Below are positions 39,071 to 47,827 of a stretch of DNA of 64,000 nt, piece after piece (positions within the stretch are counted from its first letter, which is position 1; each line of letters opens with the position of its first letter). The notes beneath the pieces were generated by a model. The model made no database searches and was not told the origin of the DNA. It saw only the letters and a program-made list of their open reading frames with translations. The position numbers were made by a program, and so were the translations under genes. This DNA comes from an uncultured Victivallales bacterium (GTDB lineage Bacteria > Verrucomicrobiota > Lentisphaeria > Victivallales > UBA1829), in NCBI GenBank assembly GCA_934644965.1, contig CAKUDG010000009.1, positions 1 to 64,000 on the forward strand, given 5' to 3'.

Positions 39071-40203
39071 CTGCCCTTTCCCGATCCCTTTCCCGCAGAC
39101 TCGGACTCGCTTTCTTCCTCATCCTCCTTTCTTCCGGAACACTGTCCGCAGCAGAAGAAGTCAAAAGTCCGGCACAATCCGGCCAGAATTCCTATCCGGG
39201 AACCGACATCTGCGCGGTTCCCAGCATCACAGCCGTCCGCGGAAATCTGCTCATCCTCTCTTCCGGAGGAACGGACAACGGAAGCGTGGAGCCGGCCCTT
39301 CATTTCTTTGACCTCTCTTCCCGTCCCGATGCGCCCCGTCTCCTTTCCACCGTCCCCCTCCCCGGCTCTGTCCCGCAGGACCTTGCCTTCGATGGGAATA
39401 CTCTGTATGTTGCCGCGCCGCCGCAGATTTTCCGCATCGACATTTCCAACCCGGAAAAACCGCTCCTCACCGGAAGCAGTTCCCCTTCGGAAACTCCGGC
39501 CGCAGCTGTCGGCGGAATCGCATTCGACGGCAAAGAGCTTTTCTGCGCCGCAAGAAGACTTTCCCTGCAGATCTTCTCCCCTCCCGAATCCGCTTTCTCC
39601 GGAGCCCCCGCCGCCCCCCCTTCCGCATCCGCTTCGTTCACTTCAGATTTTCTGCGCTCCATTCACCGCTTCGGAAGGCATCTCTATGGAGCCAATGATG
39701 TCAGGGGAATCCTGATTTTCGATGAAAAGGGCAAGCTGCTGAAACGTCAGAACTCCGGACCGGGAACTGCCATGCGCATCCGCGACGACGGACAGAATCT
39801 TTTCCTCGTCAACGGATCCGGCGGATTCCAGATCCTTGCGCCCGCAGACAGTCACGGATACTGCGCCGTCCTCGGGAAAATCCCCTCTCTCGGCACATAC
39901 GAATGTTTCGGAACTTTTCTCTTCGACATCGCTTTGGACAACGGAATATCTCCTGCACGGCACGTCTATCTGGCCGCCGGAGAATCCGGCGTCGCCGCGG
40001 CGGACGTCAGCCGTCCGGAGAAACCCGCCATCCTTTCGATCTGTCCGGAACTCTTTTACGCCTACATCCGCAGCCTCGCCGTCAGCGGGCAGTATCTCTA
40101 TGCCAATGACGACTTTTTCGGACTCCGCGTGCTTTCCATTGCCGATCCCGCTTCCCCGAAGCTGATCGGTCCGGGCGTCCCGTTCCCGAAGAAAAAGAAG
40201 TGA
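39067..40203 (+). CDS. Exported LVIVD-repeat-like protein, coupled partner
   Basis: A 378-residue exported protein: signal peptide RSLSRRLGLAFFLILLSSGTLSA with cleavage near residue 28, then repeats with LHFFDLSSRPDAPRLLS, IFRIDISNPEKPLLTG, GVAAADVSRPEKPAILS and LRVLSIADPASPKLIG. It is clearly a shorter relative of the preceding protein. The four-base overlap indicates translational coupling, and a complex of the two is a reasonable guess. It ends in a Lys-rich KKKK tail. No enzyme motif is seen. Confidence 0.82.
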   Translation: MTALSRSLSRRLGLAFFLILLSSGTLSAAEEVKSPAQSGQNSYPGTDICAVPSITAVRGNLLILSSGGTDNGSVEPALHFFDLSSRPDAPRLLSTVPLPGSVPQDLAFDGNTLYVAAPPQIFRIDISNPEKPLLTGSSSPSETPAAAVGGIAFDGKELFCAARRLSLQIFSPPESAFSGAPAAPPSASASFTSDFLRSIHRFGRHLYGANDVRGILIFDEKGKLLKRQNSGPGTAMRIRDDGQNLFLVNGSGGFQILAPADSHGYCAVLGKIPSLGTYECFGTFLFDIALDNGISPARHVYLAAGESGVAAADVSRPEKPAILSICPELFYAYIRSLAVSGQYLYANDDFFGLRVLSIADPASPKLIGPGVPFPKKKK

Positions 40204-40479
40204 AGGGGGTGTCCTCCCGCTTGAAGGGGGTGTCTCCCGCTTGAAGGGGGGGGGCCACCGCTTCTTTTCTTTCCTCTCTTTCTTCGACTTTTTCCCTCCG
40301 CTTTCTCTGCCGTTCCCGCCGCTGTTCCCAAGGCGCTCCGGTCCTTCCGGCACAGGAAGAAACTCTCAGGGGGGGGAAAAACAGGACAACAGGGCAGACA
40401 ACAGAAGGGGAAAAATCCGGGAAAAATCCGGGAAAATCCGGGAAAAATCCGGGAAAATCCGGGAAAATCCGGGAAAATC
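40201..40479. repeat. Two short tandem arrays after the LVIVD genes
   Basis: Three 20-21-bp copies of TTGAAGGGGGTGTCTCCCGC begin at the stop codon itself (40201-40261). Further on, seven copies of a 10/11-bp unit AAAAATCCGGG run from 40411 to 40479. Between them is pyrimidine-rich sequence with no gene. Confidence 0.85.
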
Positions 40480-40520
40480 TGTGTCTGGATCCGGAGAAGG
40501 GAAGAAAGAAAGGCAAAAAG

Positions 40521-41903
40521 TCACCTTGATTTTTCAAAGTGAGAAAGAGCCGGCTTCCCAAGAGGATAGACATTGAATCCGAGATCATACAAAGCCCTGT
40601 GATCCAGCAGATTGCGTCCATCGAAGACAAAGGTCGGCTTTTCCATCAGGGAAAAGATTTTTCCGTAGTCGAGAGAAGCGAATTCCCGCCAGTCCGTAAG
40701 CAGCGCAATCGCATGGGCGCCGCGGACAGCTTCATAAGGATCGGAACAATAGTGAATCTTCCCAGCGCATCCGGCCAGATCCTTTCTTGCGTTCGGGATA
40801 GCTTTCGGATCGTAAACGGCCAGATCGGCCTGTTCCTCCAGAAGCATTCTGGAAACATAGATGGCGGGCGCCTCGCGCGTGTCGCCGGTATCCGCCTTGA
40901 ACGCAAAACCGAAAAGGGCAATCCGTTTCCCGGCGACAGTGTTGAACATCGCTTCCACGATTTTCCGGACAAAACGCCGTTCCTGGAACTCATTCATCAG
41001 CACCACCTGTTCCCAGTAGTCCGCCACCTCCGGGAGATTGTAGCACTGGCAGAGATAGACCAGGTTCAGAATGTCCTTCCTGAAGCAGGATCCCCCGAAG
41101 CCGACGCCAGCTTTCAGAAACTTGGGCCCGATACGCGAATCCATTCCGATGGCTCCGGAAACCTCCGAAATGTCCGCATCGGTCTTTTCGCAAAGGGCGG
41201 AAATGCTGTTGATGGAGGAAATTCTCTGGGCAAGCATCGCATTGGAGGCCAGTTTGGCCATCTCACTGCTCCAGACATTGGTGGTGAGAATCTTTTCCCG
41301 GGGAACCCAGCGGGCGTAAATGTCCACCAGAATCTGAACAGCTTCATGCCCGTCGGGCACGGTCATGGATCCGATCAGCACACGGTCCGGATTGCGCAGA
41401 TCGGCAATCGCCGTCCCCTCCGCCAGAAACTCGGGATTGGAAAGCACGTGGAACTTGAGCCCCTTCGTGTTGGACTGCAGAATCCGGTGAATCGCCTCGG
41501 CCGCGCGGACGGGAAGCGTGCTTTTTTCCACAACAATCTTCCCCTCCTGCGCATGTTCCATAATCAGACGGGCGGATTTCTCCCAGAAACGGAGATCGGC
41601 TGCTTTCCCGGCTCCGGCCCCGGAGGTTTTCGTCGGTGTATTCACACTCACAAAAATAATGGATGCCTCCCGGATGCCCGTCACCACATCGGTGGTGAAA
41701 AACAGATTCCGCCCGCGAACCTCTTTCACGATCTCGTCCAGTCCGGGTTCATAAATGGGCAGTTCATCGGAATTCCAGGCGCGAATACGTTCTTCATCGA
41801 CATCCGCAACCGTCACTTTCCAGTCGGGACAGCTGCAGGCGATCATCGCCATCGTCGGTCCGCCGACATATCCCCCCCCGATGCAAAGAATGGATTTCTT
41901 CAT
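40521..41903 (-). CDS. ugd: UDP-glucose 6-dehydrogenase, eukaryote-like form
   Basis: NAD-dependent enzyme oxidising UDP-glucose to UDP-glucuronate for polysaccharide synthesis, 460 residues. Rossmann motif CIGGGYVGGPT (7-17), SVNTPTKT, NPEFLAEGTAI (156-166), and catalytic Cys273 in GFGGSCFRKD. The length and the SSINSISALCE segment match the longer animal/plant-type enzymes more than the 390-430-residue bacterial ones. It follows a 120-residue unknown gene by 75 bases and probably shares its promoter. No glycosyltransferase cluster is adjacent. Confidence 0.95.
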   Translation of the reverse strand: MKKSILCIGGGYVGGPTMAMIACSCPDWKVTVADVDEERIRAWNSDELPIYEPGLDEIVKEVRGRNLFFTTDVVTGIREASIIFVSVNTPTKTSGAGAGKAADLRFWEKSARLIMEHAQEGKIVVEKSTLPVRAAEAIHRILQSNTKGLKFHVLSNPEFLAEGTAIADLRNPDRVLIGSMTVPDGHEAVQILVDIYARWVPREKILTTNVWSSEMAKLASNAMLAQRISSINSISALCEKTDADISEVSGAIGMDSRIGPKFLKAGVGFGGSCFRKDILNLVYLCQCYNLPEVADYWEQVVLMNEFQERRFVRKIVEAMFNTVAGKRIALFGFAFKADTGDTREAPAIYVSRMLLEEQADLAVYDPKAIPNARKDLAGCAGKIHYCSDPYEAVRGAHAIALLTDWREFASLDYGKIFSLMEKPTFVFDGRNLLDHRALYDLGFNVYPLGKPALSHFEKSR

Positions 41904-41978
41904 TTCAAATCAGACCGCTTTCCTGAATCACCTTTCCACCTATCCCCTCACGCGGAAAACATTTTCCGCATGAAACCG

Positions 41979-42341
41979 TCAGCCCCCCATTTCCGCACCG
42001 GGGAAAAACTCTTCGGCTATCTCCTCCCGTTCCGCACCCGAGGCAAAAACGGCAATGCCCCCCAGATAGGAGACGGATCCGCCACCGGGCCCCGCCAGAC
42101 GGGAATTGACTATGCGCATCGGCTTCAGCTCAAGAACGTTCCGACCCTTCACCAGAGGATAACGCACCGCCTCGAACATCTCAATCCCATCCAGGTGCTG
42201 GGAAATGAACACAATGCCGTCCCGTTCCGATTCGATTTCGACAATCTGGAACACGGATGCGGCGGAAGCGTCCCCCTCATGCCGTTCAACCCGGTTTTTC
42301 AAAGAGAGAACTTCATAAAAGGCGCTGTTCCGTTTCTGCAT
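41979..42341 (-). CDS. Conserved-looking hypothetical protein
   Basis: A 120-residue soluble protein with alternating beta-strand and loop character: VFQIVEIESERDGIVFIS, VRYPLVKGRNVLELKPMRI, and a Gly-rich LAGPGGGSVSYLGGIAVFA. It has no signal peptide or cysteine. I recognise no family. Support for a real gene: GGGAG ten bases before the ATG, codon use like its neighbours, and a good promoter at 42452-42480. It precedes UDP-glucose dehydrogenase by 75 bases on the same strand. Confidence 0.6.
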   Translation of the reverse strand: MQKRNSAFYEVLSLKNRVERHEGDASAASVFQIVEIESERDGIVFISQHLDGIEMFEAVRYPLVKGRNVLELKPMRIVNSRLAGPGGGSVSYLGGIAVFASGAEREEIAEEFFPGAEMGG

Positions 42342-42451
42342 CCGTCGGGATCTCCCTTCTGTCCATCATCAATGTCCATCGTCATCATTCTCGGGCCATC
42401 AGTCATCATGATCATCCGGGGCCGGACTTTTTCTTTCCGGGGGCCGGGTGT

Positions 42452-42480
42452 ATAATAACCTTTTCCCCTCGTTTTTACAA
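42452..42480 (-). promoter_or_regulatory. Promoter for the 41979 gene and UDP-glucose dehydrogenase
   Basis: On the minus strand, -35 TTGTAA (42475-42480), a 17-bp spacer, -10 TATTAT (42452-42457), about 105 bases before the ATG at 42341. Confidence 0.6.
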
Positions 42481-42500
42481 ATCGGAAATGCAGAATTCTT

Positions 42501-42542
42501 TTCCCGGGAGGGATGAGAAGAGAGCTTTCCTTCTCCCGGGAA
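42501..42542 (-). terminator. Inverted repeat after the efflux pump gene, possible terminator
   Basis: TTCCCGGGAG (42501-42510) and CTCCCGGGAA (42533-42542) pair perfectly over 10 bp with a 22-base loop. It is 21 bases after the RND stop codon. No U-run follows. Confidence 0.4.
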
Positions 42543-42563
42543 GGACCGGAGAACTGGGCATTT

Positions 42564-45500
42564 TCACCAGTGACGGCGGAAGAATCCGGAGACCGCTTCC
42601 GCAAGGGAGCGGAAAATCACATACAGCCCCGGAATGAACATCATTCCCAGAACGGTCGCCACAAGCATTCCCCAGAAGGTCGTGACGCCGATCGACTGCC
42701 GGCTGCCCGCCCCCGCTCCGCTGGCCACAACCATGGGAAAGACTCCAATGACAAAGGAGAGCGCCGTCATCATCACGGAACGGAAACGGACGCGCATGCC
42801 GTTCAGCGCCGCATCGGGAATCGATGCTCCGTTGTCGCGTTCCTGTTTGGAGAATTCCACCATCAGAATCGCCGTCTTGGCTGTAAGCCCGATCAGCATC
42901 AGAAGTCCGAGCTGGCAGTAGATGTTCAGAGACATCCCGCAGAATTTCAATGCCAGAATGGCTCCGAGAGTTGCGGTCGCCACCGAGAGCATCACGGAAA
43001 TCGGCATGGTCCAGCTCTCATACTGCGCCACGAGGAAGAGATACGCCACCAGCAGCGAAATCATCAGGAGACTCACGATCTTTCCTTCGTTCTGGCTCTC
43101 CTGATAACTCATGTCGGTCCAGCTGATCTGATAGTCTTTCGAGAGATTTTCGCGGACAATGTCTTCCAGAAGCGCCATCATTTCGCCGGAACTGAACGAC
43201 GCCACACTCTGGGTGTTGACCGCGGCGGAGGGAAACATATTGAAGCGTTCCACCTGCCGTGGGCCGAGACTCCAGCGCAGATCCGCCACCGCGCTGAGAG
43301 GGACATTCTCTCCCGTGCCGCTGGTGACATAGAGCTGCTCAATGATATTGAGGTTTTCCCGAAGTTCCGGAGCCAGCTGGGTCTTGACCTGGTAAGTCTT
43401 CCCGAACTTGTTGAAGTCATTGATGTAATAGGATCCGAGCTGACTCTGGAGAGCGCTGAAGATCGAGTTCACTGGGATGTTCATGGCTTCCGCCTTGTCG
43501 CGGTTGATGTCCAGATAGAGCATCGGGGTGCTGGCGTCAAACGAGGTGAAGGCGTAAACCGCTTTCCCCGTCTCCATGATTTTGGAAAGCAGATGATGGG
43601 TCGTCTGAGAAATCTCCTGCGAATTCTGGTCACCTGTCGCCTGCAGGGAGAAAGTGACGCCTCCTGTGGCACCCAGCCCCATGATGGCGGGAGGAACAAA
43701 GGTGTTGACCGCCGCGGAGGGAAGAACCGAAGTCCGGCGGATCACCTCGGCCTGAATCTCTCCGATCTGCGTTTCCGGACTGGTCCTTTCCTCCCATGGT
43801 TTCAGATCGAGAATCAGAAGCCCGAGATTTTCCCCTTCGCCAGCCGTCAGACTGCGTCCAGGGACGGTCATGATCTGGTTGATTCCGGGAATGTCTCGGA
43901 CCAGGTCTGAAACCTCCGCAAGAGCTTCTTCCGTACGCGGCAGCGAAGCTCCGGAAGGGAGCGTCACTTCACAGAAGAGCGTGCCCTTGTCCTCCTCCGG
44001 CAGAAACGCGGCGGGAAGACGCTGGTAGAAGTAATAACTACCGAAAAGAATCAGTCCGAAGAGGAGGATCGTCAGAAGCGTGCGCCGCACCAGAATGCCT
44101 CCGACGAAGAGATAGCAGTTCCTGGTCCAGTTCAACCCGATGTTGAACAGACGGAAAAAGCCGCGCGGAGTTTTTGTCGGTCTCAGCACCAGGGCGCAGA
44201 GTGCCGGGCTCAGCGTCATGGCGTTCACAGTCGACAGGCAGAGTGCAATGCACATCGTCACGGAAAACTGCGTGTAGATGGTGCCGACCATCCCGCCGTA
44301 AAACATGATCGGAAGATAAATGGCGACAACAACCAGCGTGGTGGCAATCAGAGCTCCGCTCAGCTGCTGCATGCTTTTCATCGCGGCGTCGAAGGGGGAA
44401 AGATGTTCCTCGTCGATCAGGCGAGTGCAGTTTTCCGTCACGCAGATGGCGTCGTCGACGACCGAGCCGATCACCAGGATCAGCGCGAACATGGTCAGGG
44501 TGTTGATGCTCATGTCCAGCAGATAGAGGAAGAGAAAGGTGCCAATGAGCGATACCGGGATCGTGACCGAAGGAATGATCGTTGCCCGCCAGTCCTGCAG
44601 AAAGAGATAGGTGATCACCACAACCAGAAGGAAGGTGAGAATCAGCGTTTCAATGATCTCCTTCATGGAAACCACCACGAAACGGGTCGAATCATAACCG
44701 ACTTCCCAGGTCAGACCATCGGGAAAGTTCCGGCGGAGCTCTTCCAGCGTCTTGTTGACGTTTTCCATGATTTCCAGCGCATTGGCGTCATTCAGCTTGA
44801 AGATCGCCAGAGCAACGGAGCTGCGGCCGTTGAACGTGCCCGTGCTGTTGTAGGTTTCGGCGCCGAGTTCCACTCTCGCGATGTCGGAGAGCCGGACCTG
44901 CCGCCCCTCTTCGGTGGATTTGACAACGATATTTCCGAACTCTTCCGGCGTGCTCAGACGTCCTTTGGCATCAACCTTGAACTGCATCCAGCGGCTGCTG
45001 GATTCGGTGCCGACCGAACCGGTGGCGGCCTGAATGTTCTGCGACGCCACGGCATTCCGGATTTCTTCATCACTGATGTTGTAGGCGCGCATCTTGAAGG
45101 GATCAAGCCAGATCCGGATGCTGTATTCCTGTTCGCCGAAAACAACCGCCTGTCCGACGCCGTCGATCCGGGCGATGGCGTCCCGCACATGGATGCTCAC
45201 ATAGTTGCTCAGGAAGAGCGGAGTATGCTCCGGATTGTCGCTGTAGAAGGCGAGCGTTGCGAGCATGTCGCTGGAGCGTTTCACCACGGTGATCCCGTTG
45301 TTGACCACATCCGTCGGGAGAGCGTGTTCGGCGCGTTTCACCGCGTTGTTGACATTCACAAGCGCCATGTCCTCATCAGCGCCGGATTTGAAAGTGAGAG
45401 TCAGAGTGTAGTTCCCCAGATTGTCCGACTGCGAGGAATAGTAGACCATGTCCTCCGTCCCGTTGACCTCCGACTCCAGCGGCGAAGCCACAGTATCGGC

Positions 45501-45674
45501 AATCACCTGGGCGCTCGCTCCCGGATAGGCAGCCATCACCATGATCGTCGGAGGAGAAACCTGCGGATATTCCGCAATCGGAAGACGGCTGGCGGCAATG
45601 ATTCCCCCCAGCATCAGAAACAGGGAGATCACAAGCGCAAAACGCGGTCTCCTGATGAAAATTGCTGAAAACAT
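42564..45674 (-). CDS. RND efflux pump inner-membrane transporter (HAE1/AcrB family)
   Basis: Proton-driven drug and solvent efflux protein of 1036 residues. It has the typical start IFIRRPRFALVISLFLMLGG, two large periplasmic loops and twelve membrane helices. The helix-4 proton-relay pair is present as VIGSVVDDAICVTEN. The IAEYPQVSPPTI porter motif is clear. AAGGAG precedes the ATG. It is the second gene of the adaptor-transporter operon (24-base gap) under MarR control. No outer-membrane factor gene follows; one must be supplied from elsewhere. Confidence 0.95.
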   Translation of the reverse strand: MFSAIFIRRPRFALVISLFLMLGGIIAASRLPIAEYPQVSPPTIMVMAAYPGASAQVIADTVASPLESEVNGTEDMVYYSSQSDNLGNYTLTLTFKSGADEDMALVNVNNAVKRAEHALPTDVVNNGITVVKRSSDMLATLAFYSDNPEHTPLFLSNYVSIHVRDAIARIDGVGQAVVFGEQEYSIRIWLDPFKMRAYNISDEEIRNAVASQNIQAATGSVGTESSSRWMQFKVDAKGRLSTPEEFGNIVVKSTEEGRQVRLSDIARVELGAETYNSTGTFNGRSSVALAIFKLNDANALEIMENVNKTLEELRRNFPDGLTWEVGYDSTRFVVVSMKEIIETLILTFLLVVVITYLFLQDWRATIIPSVTIPVSLIGTFLFLYLLDMSINTLTMFALILVIGSVVDDAICVTENCTRLIDEEHLSPFDAAMKSMQQLSGALIATTLVVVAIYLPIMFYGGMVGTIYTQFSVTMCIALCLSTVNAMTLSPALCALVLRPTKTPRGFFRLFNIGLNWTRNCYLFVGGILVRRTLLTILLFGLILFGSYYFYQRLPAAFLPEEDKGTLFCEVTLPSGASLPRTEEALAEVSDLVRDIPGINQIMTVPGRSLTAGEGENLGLLILDLKPWEERTSPETQIGEIQAEVIRRTSVLPSAAVNTFVPPAIMGLGATGGVTFSLQATGDQNSQEISQTTHHLLSKIMETGKAVYAFTSFDASTPMLYLDINRDKAEAMNIPVNSIFSALQSQLGSYYINDFNKFGKTYQVKTQLAPELRENLNIIEQLYVTSGTGENVPLSAVADLRWSLGPRQVERFNMFPSAAVNTQSVASFSSGEMMALLEDIVRENLSKDYQISWTDMSYQESQNEGKIVSLLMISLLVAYLFLVAQYESWTMPISVMLSVATATLGAILALKFCGMSLNIYCQLGLLMLIGLTAKTAILMVEFSKQERDNGASIPDAALNGMRVRFRSVMMTALSFVIGVFPMVVASGAGAGSRQSIGVTTFWGMLVATVLGMMFIPGLYVIFRSLAEAVSGFFRRHW

Positions 45675-45698
45675 GATTGCTTCTCCTTTGCTGATCCT

Positions 45699-46823
45699 TT
45701 ATCTGAGCCCTTCGCCGGCAAACACGGGGTTGACCTTTTCCCCCGGTTTGATCTTGTTGATGCCGGCAATGACAACCGTCTCTCCAACCTGGAGGCCCGA
45801 AAGGATTCCCTGGCGGGCCTTCACCTGCGGCCCGATGACAACGTCTCGCCGCTCCACTTTGTTTTCGGGGGTGACGACATAGACATAATGGTGCTCCCCG
45901 TCCGTCATCATCGCCGTGACGCTCACCGAAGGAAGCGCCTGCTGGAATTTCTCGCGGAACTTCACCATGACGTAGCCGCCCGGAATCAGTTCCATCTCGG
46001 GATTCTCCCCCACCAGCTGAATCATGATGGTGCCGGTTTTGGAATCGATCTGGTTATCGATGAAATCGACTTCGACTCTGCCTTTGTAGGGTTCTCCGTC
46101 CGCACGCAGGATTTCAAGGCCATCGGAGGCAAGCTGCCCATTGCGGCTGTGGCGGAAGAAATCGGATTCGCTCATCGCAAAGCGGATGTTGACCGGATCG
46201 AACTGGACGATGGTGGCAAGTGTACCTTTTCCCGGAGTGATGTAATTGCCTTTGCTGTAAATATTTCTCCCGATTCTCCCGTTGAGCGGGGATTGAATCA
46301 CGGTATAGGAAAGATCGTTTTGAGCAAGGACAAGATCGGCATTGGCCTCATCCAGTTTCCCGAGATAGACCTGATAGCTGCGAAGAGCGTTCTCATAAGT
46401 GGTCTGTACGGTGGCGTTGGTCTGATAGAGCTGTTCGTAACGGACTTTTTCACGCGTGGCGTAATCGAGTTCGGCCTGCGTCTGCTTGAGCGTCGCGCGG
46501 GCGATATTGACATTCTCCCGGTAGATCGTGTCTTCGATCCGGAAGAGAAGGTCTCCCTTCTTCACCAGACTCCCCTCCTTGAAGGCCGCCTCCCAGAGAA
46601 CCCCGCTGATCCGGGCCACAATGTCCACTGTCTTCGAGGCGGACACTGTCCCGACGTACGTCTTCGCTTCGCTTCCCGTCAGCTCCGAAGCCTTCTCCAC
46701 GCGCACGGACGGCAGGACGGTATCTCCTTCCGCTTCCCGAGTCCCGCCGCCTCCCAGTACAGAAACGGCACTCACACTGAACAGCATCAGAAATATCCCG
46801 AACAAAATTTTTCTCTTCTTCAT
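45699..46823 (-). CDS. RND efflux periplasmic adaptor subunit
   Basis: Membrane fusion protein of 374 residues linking the RND pump to an outer-membrane channel. N-terminal hydrophobic signal (ILFGIFLMLFSVSAVSVLG) without a lipobox cysteine; then the barrel-sandwich start TVSASKTVDIVARISGVL, an alpha-hairpin with coiled coil (about 90-165), SPLNGRIGRNIYSKGNYI and beta-barrel and membrane-proximal domains. Promoter and MarR operator are at 46853-46880. First gene of the pump operon. Confidence 0.94.
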   Translation of the reverse strand: MKKRKILFGIFLMLFSVSAVSVLGGGGTREAEGDTVLPSVRVEKASELTGSEAKTYVGTVSASKTVDIVARISGVLWEAAFKEGSLVKKGDLLFRIEDTIYRENVNIARATLKQTQAELDYATREKVRYEQLYQTNATVQTTYENALRSYQVYLGKLDEANADLVLAQNDLSYTVIQSPLNGRIGRNIYSKGNYITPGKGTLATIVQFDPVNIRFAMSESDFFRHSRNGQLASDGLEILRADGEPYKGRVEVDFIDNQIDSKTGTIMIQLVGENPEMELIPGGYVMVKFREKFQQALPSVSVTAMMTDGEHHYVYVVTPENKVERRDVVIGPQVKARQGILSGLQVGETVVIAGINKIKPGEKVNPVFAGEGLR

Positions 46824-46852
46824 CAGACACCTCCTGAAAAAACAATCTCTTT

Positions 46853-46880
46853 TATTTAGTTAGGAAACAAAATAATACAA
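46853..46880 (-). promoter_or_regulatory. Pump-operon promoter with MarR operator
   Basis: On the minus strand, -35 TTGTAT (46875-46880), a 16-bp spacer, -10 TAAATA (46853-46858). The 13-mer TTAGTTAGGAAAC (46856-46868) covers the spacer and -10. The same 13-mer overlaps the marR promoter. Here the symmetric half is AACAA in place of AACTA, so this site is weaker. Confidence 0.6.
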
Positions 46881-47049
46881 TAAAAAAATTTTTCCCTTCT
46901 GCCGTCCCCCATCTGCTTTTCCGTCTGAATTTTCTCTGTCCGCTTACTCTCCCCGCTCTGTCCGGAGGATTCCCCCGAGTGTTTCCCTCAGAGGAAAAGG
47001 GGAACGAAATGAACCCGGAACAACAAGACAGAAGCGAATGTACGCGTTT

Positions 47050-47484
47050 TCAGATTTCTCCGGCTCGCCTGGAAATCTGTTCGCAGTTCCGGAGAAAACG
47101 GCGGAGAGACTCATCGCCCATCGGACCGCGGAGCTGCCGGATCATCTGTGCATGAACGGTCAGGAGCTTTGTCTGGATTTCCCTGGCCTTTCCGGTCAGG
47201 ACGATCTTTTTCAGTCTTCCGTCCGAACTGACCGCTTCCCGGGTGATCATCCCTTCCTGTTCCAGCGTCTGAAGCAGCCCCGTTACGGAAGAAGGACGGA
47301 TTCCGAATTCCTCTTCGATATCCTTCTGGAAAATATCCTGTTTCAGTGTGCCGATGGACAGAAAGGCCAGAAGTCTGGCCTGACTCCCCGAAAGACCCGT
47401 AATCCGCGCCAGACGATCCGCCATCCGTTCCACACGCCTCGCCATGTAAAAAATCGTTCCAATCAAATCTCTCTGCTCAAGCAT
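47050..47484 (-). CDS. MarR family transcriptional regulator
   Basis: Winged-helix repressor of 144 residues. MarR pattern: LTGSQARLLAFLS-like start (GLSGSQARLLAFLSIG), recognition helix region IRPSSVTGLLQTLEQEGMI, and the wing TREAVSSDGRLKKIVLTGKA with the conserved D-x-R. GAAGGGAA is a well-placed ribosome site for the ATG at 47484. It lies directly upstream of the efflux operon on the same strand (226-base gap) and shares an operator sequence with it, so it most likely represses both and is released by a toxic ligand. Confidence 0.93.
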   Translation of the reverse strand: MLEQRDLIGTIFYMARRVERMADRLARITGLSGSQARLLAFLSIGTLKQDIFQKDIEEEFGIRPSSVTGLLQTLEQEGMITREAVSSDGRLKKIVLTGKAREIQTKLLTVHAQMIRQLRGPMGDESLRRFLRNCEQISRRAGEI

Positions 47485-47508
47485 AGACAAATTCCCTTCT
47501 ATTTTATA

Positions 47509-47549
47509 TAGTTTCCTAACTAATATATTAATTTTTCCTCTCTTTTCAA
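47509..47549 (-). promoter_or_regulatory. marR promoter with overlapping palindromic operator
   Basis: On the minus strand, -35 TTGAAA (47544-47549), a 16-bp spacer, -10 TATATT (47522-47527). Immediately downstream, TAGTT-AGGA-AACTA (47509-47522) is a perfect inverted repeat covering the expected start of transcription. Confidence 0.65.
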
Positions 47550-47757
47550 GCCGTTTCCCGGAAGGAGGCGGGATTTTTTTAAAAACTTTTTTGAAATTTT
47601 GAAATATGAAAAAGCCGGAAGGGTAAAACTCATCCTCCTTTTCCTGTATCCTAAGAAAAAGGAGGCGGGGGATAAAATGAACTCTCCCCCCTCCTTCTGA
47701 CATCCCTGAAATCCGAGACATAAAGAAGGAGGAGGGAGAGAGGAAAAAACAAGGCTG

Positions 47758-47783
47758 AAAAACACCGGACAAGTTTTCCGGCA
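47758..47783 (-). terminator. Probable intrinsic terminator of the FAD oxidoreductase gene
   Basis: On the minus strand, TGCCGGA pairs with TCCGGTG (two G-U pairs), with an intervening 7-base loop, followed by TTTTT. It is 45 bases after the stop codon at 47828. The remaining bases of 47550-47757 are purine/pyrimidine runs without a gene. Confidence 0.45.
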
Positions 47784-47827
47784 CTGCCGCAGGGGAACAA
47801 CCTGCAAACAGAAACAACCTCATCTTC

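Noticed and set aside
40539..42455. 638-codon plus-strand frame opposite UDP-glucose dehydrogenase
   Set aside because: Antisense shadow of a certain gene; it also crosses the promoter of the 41979 gene.
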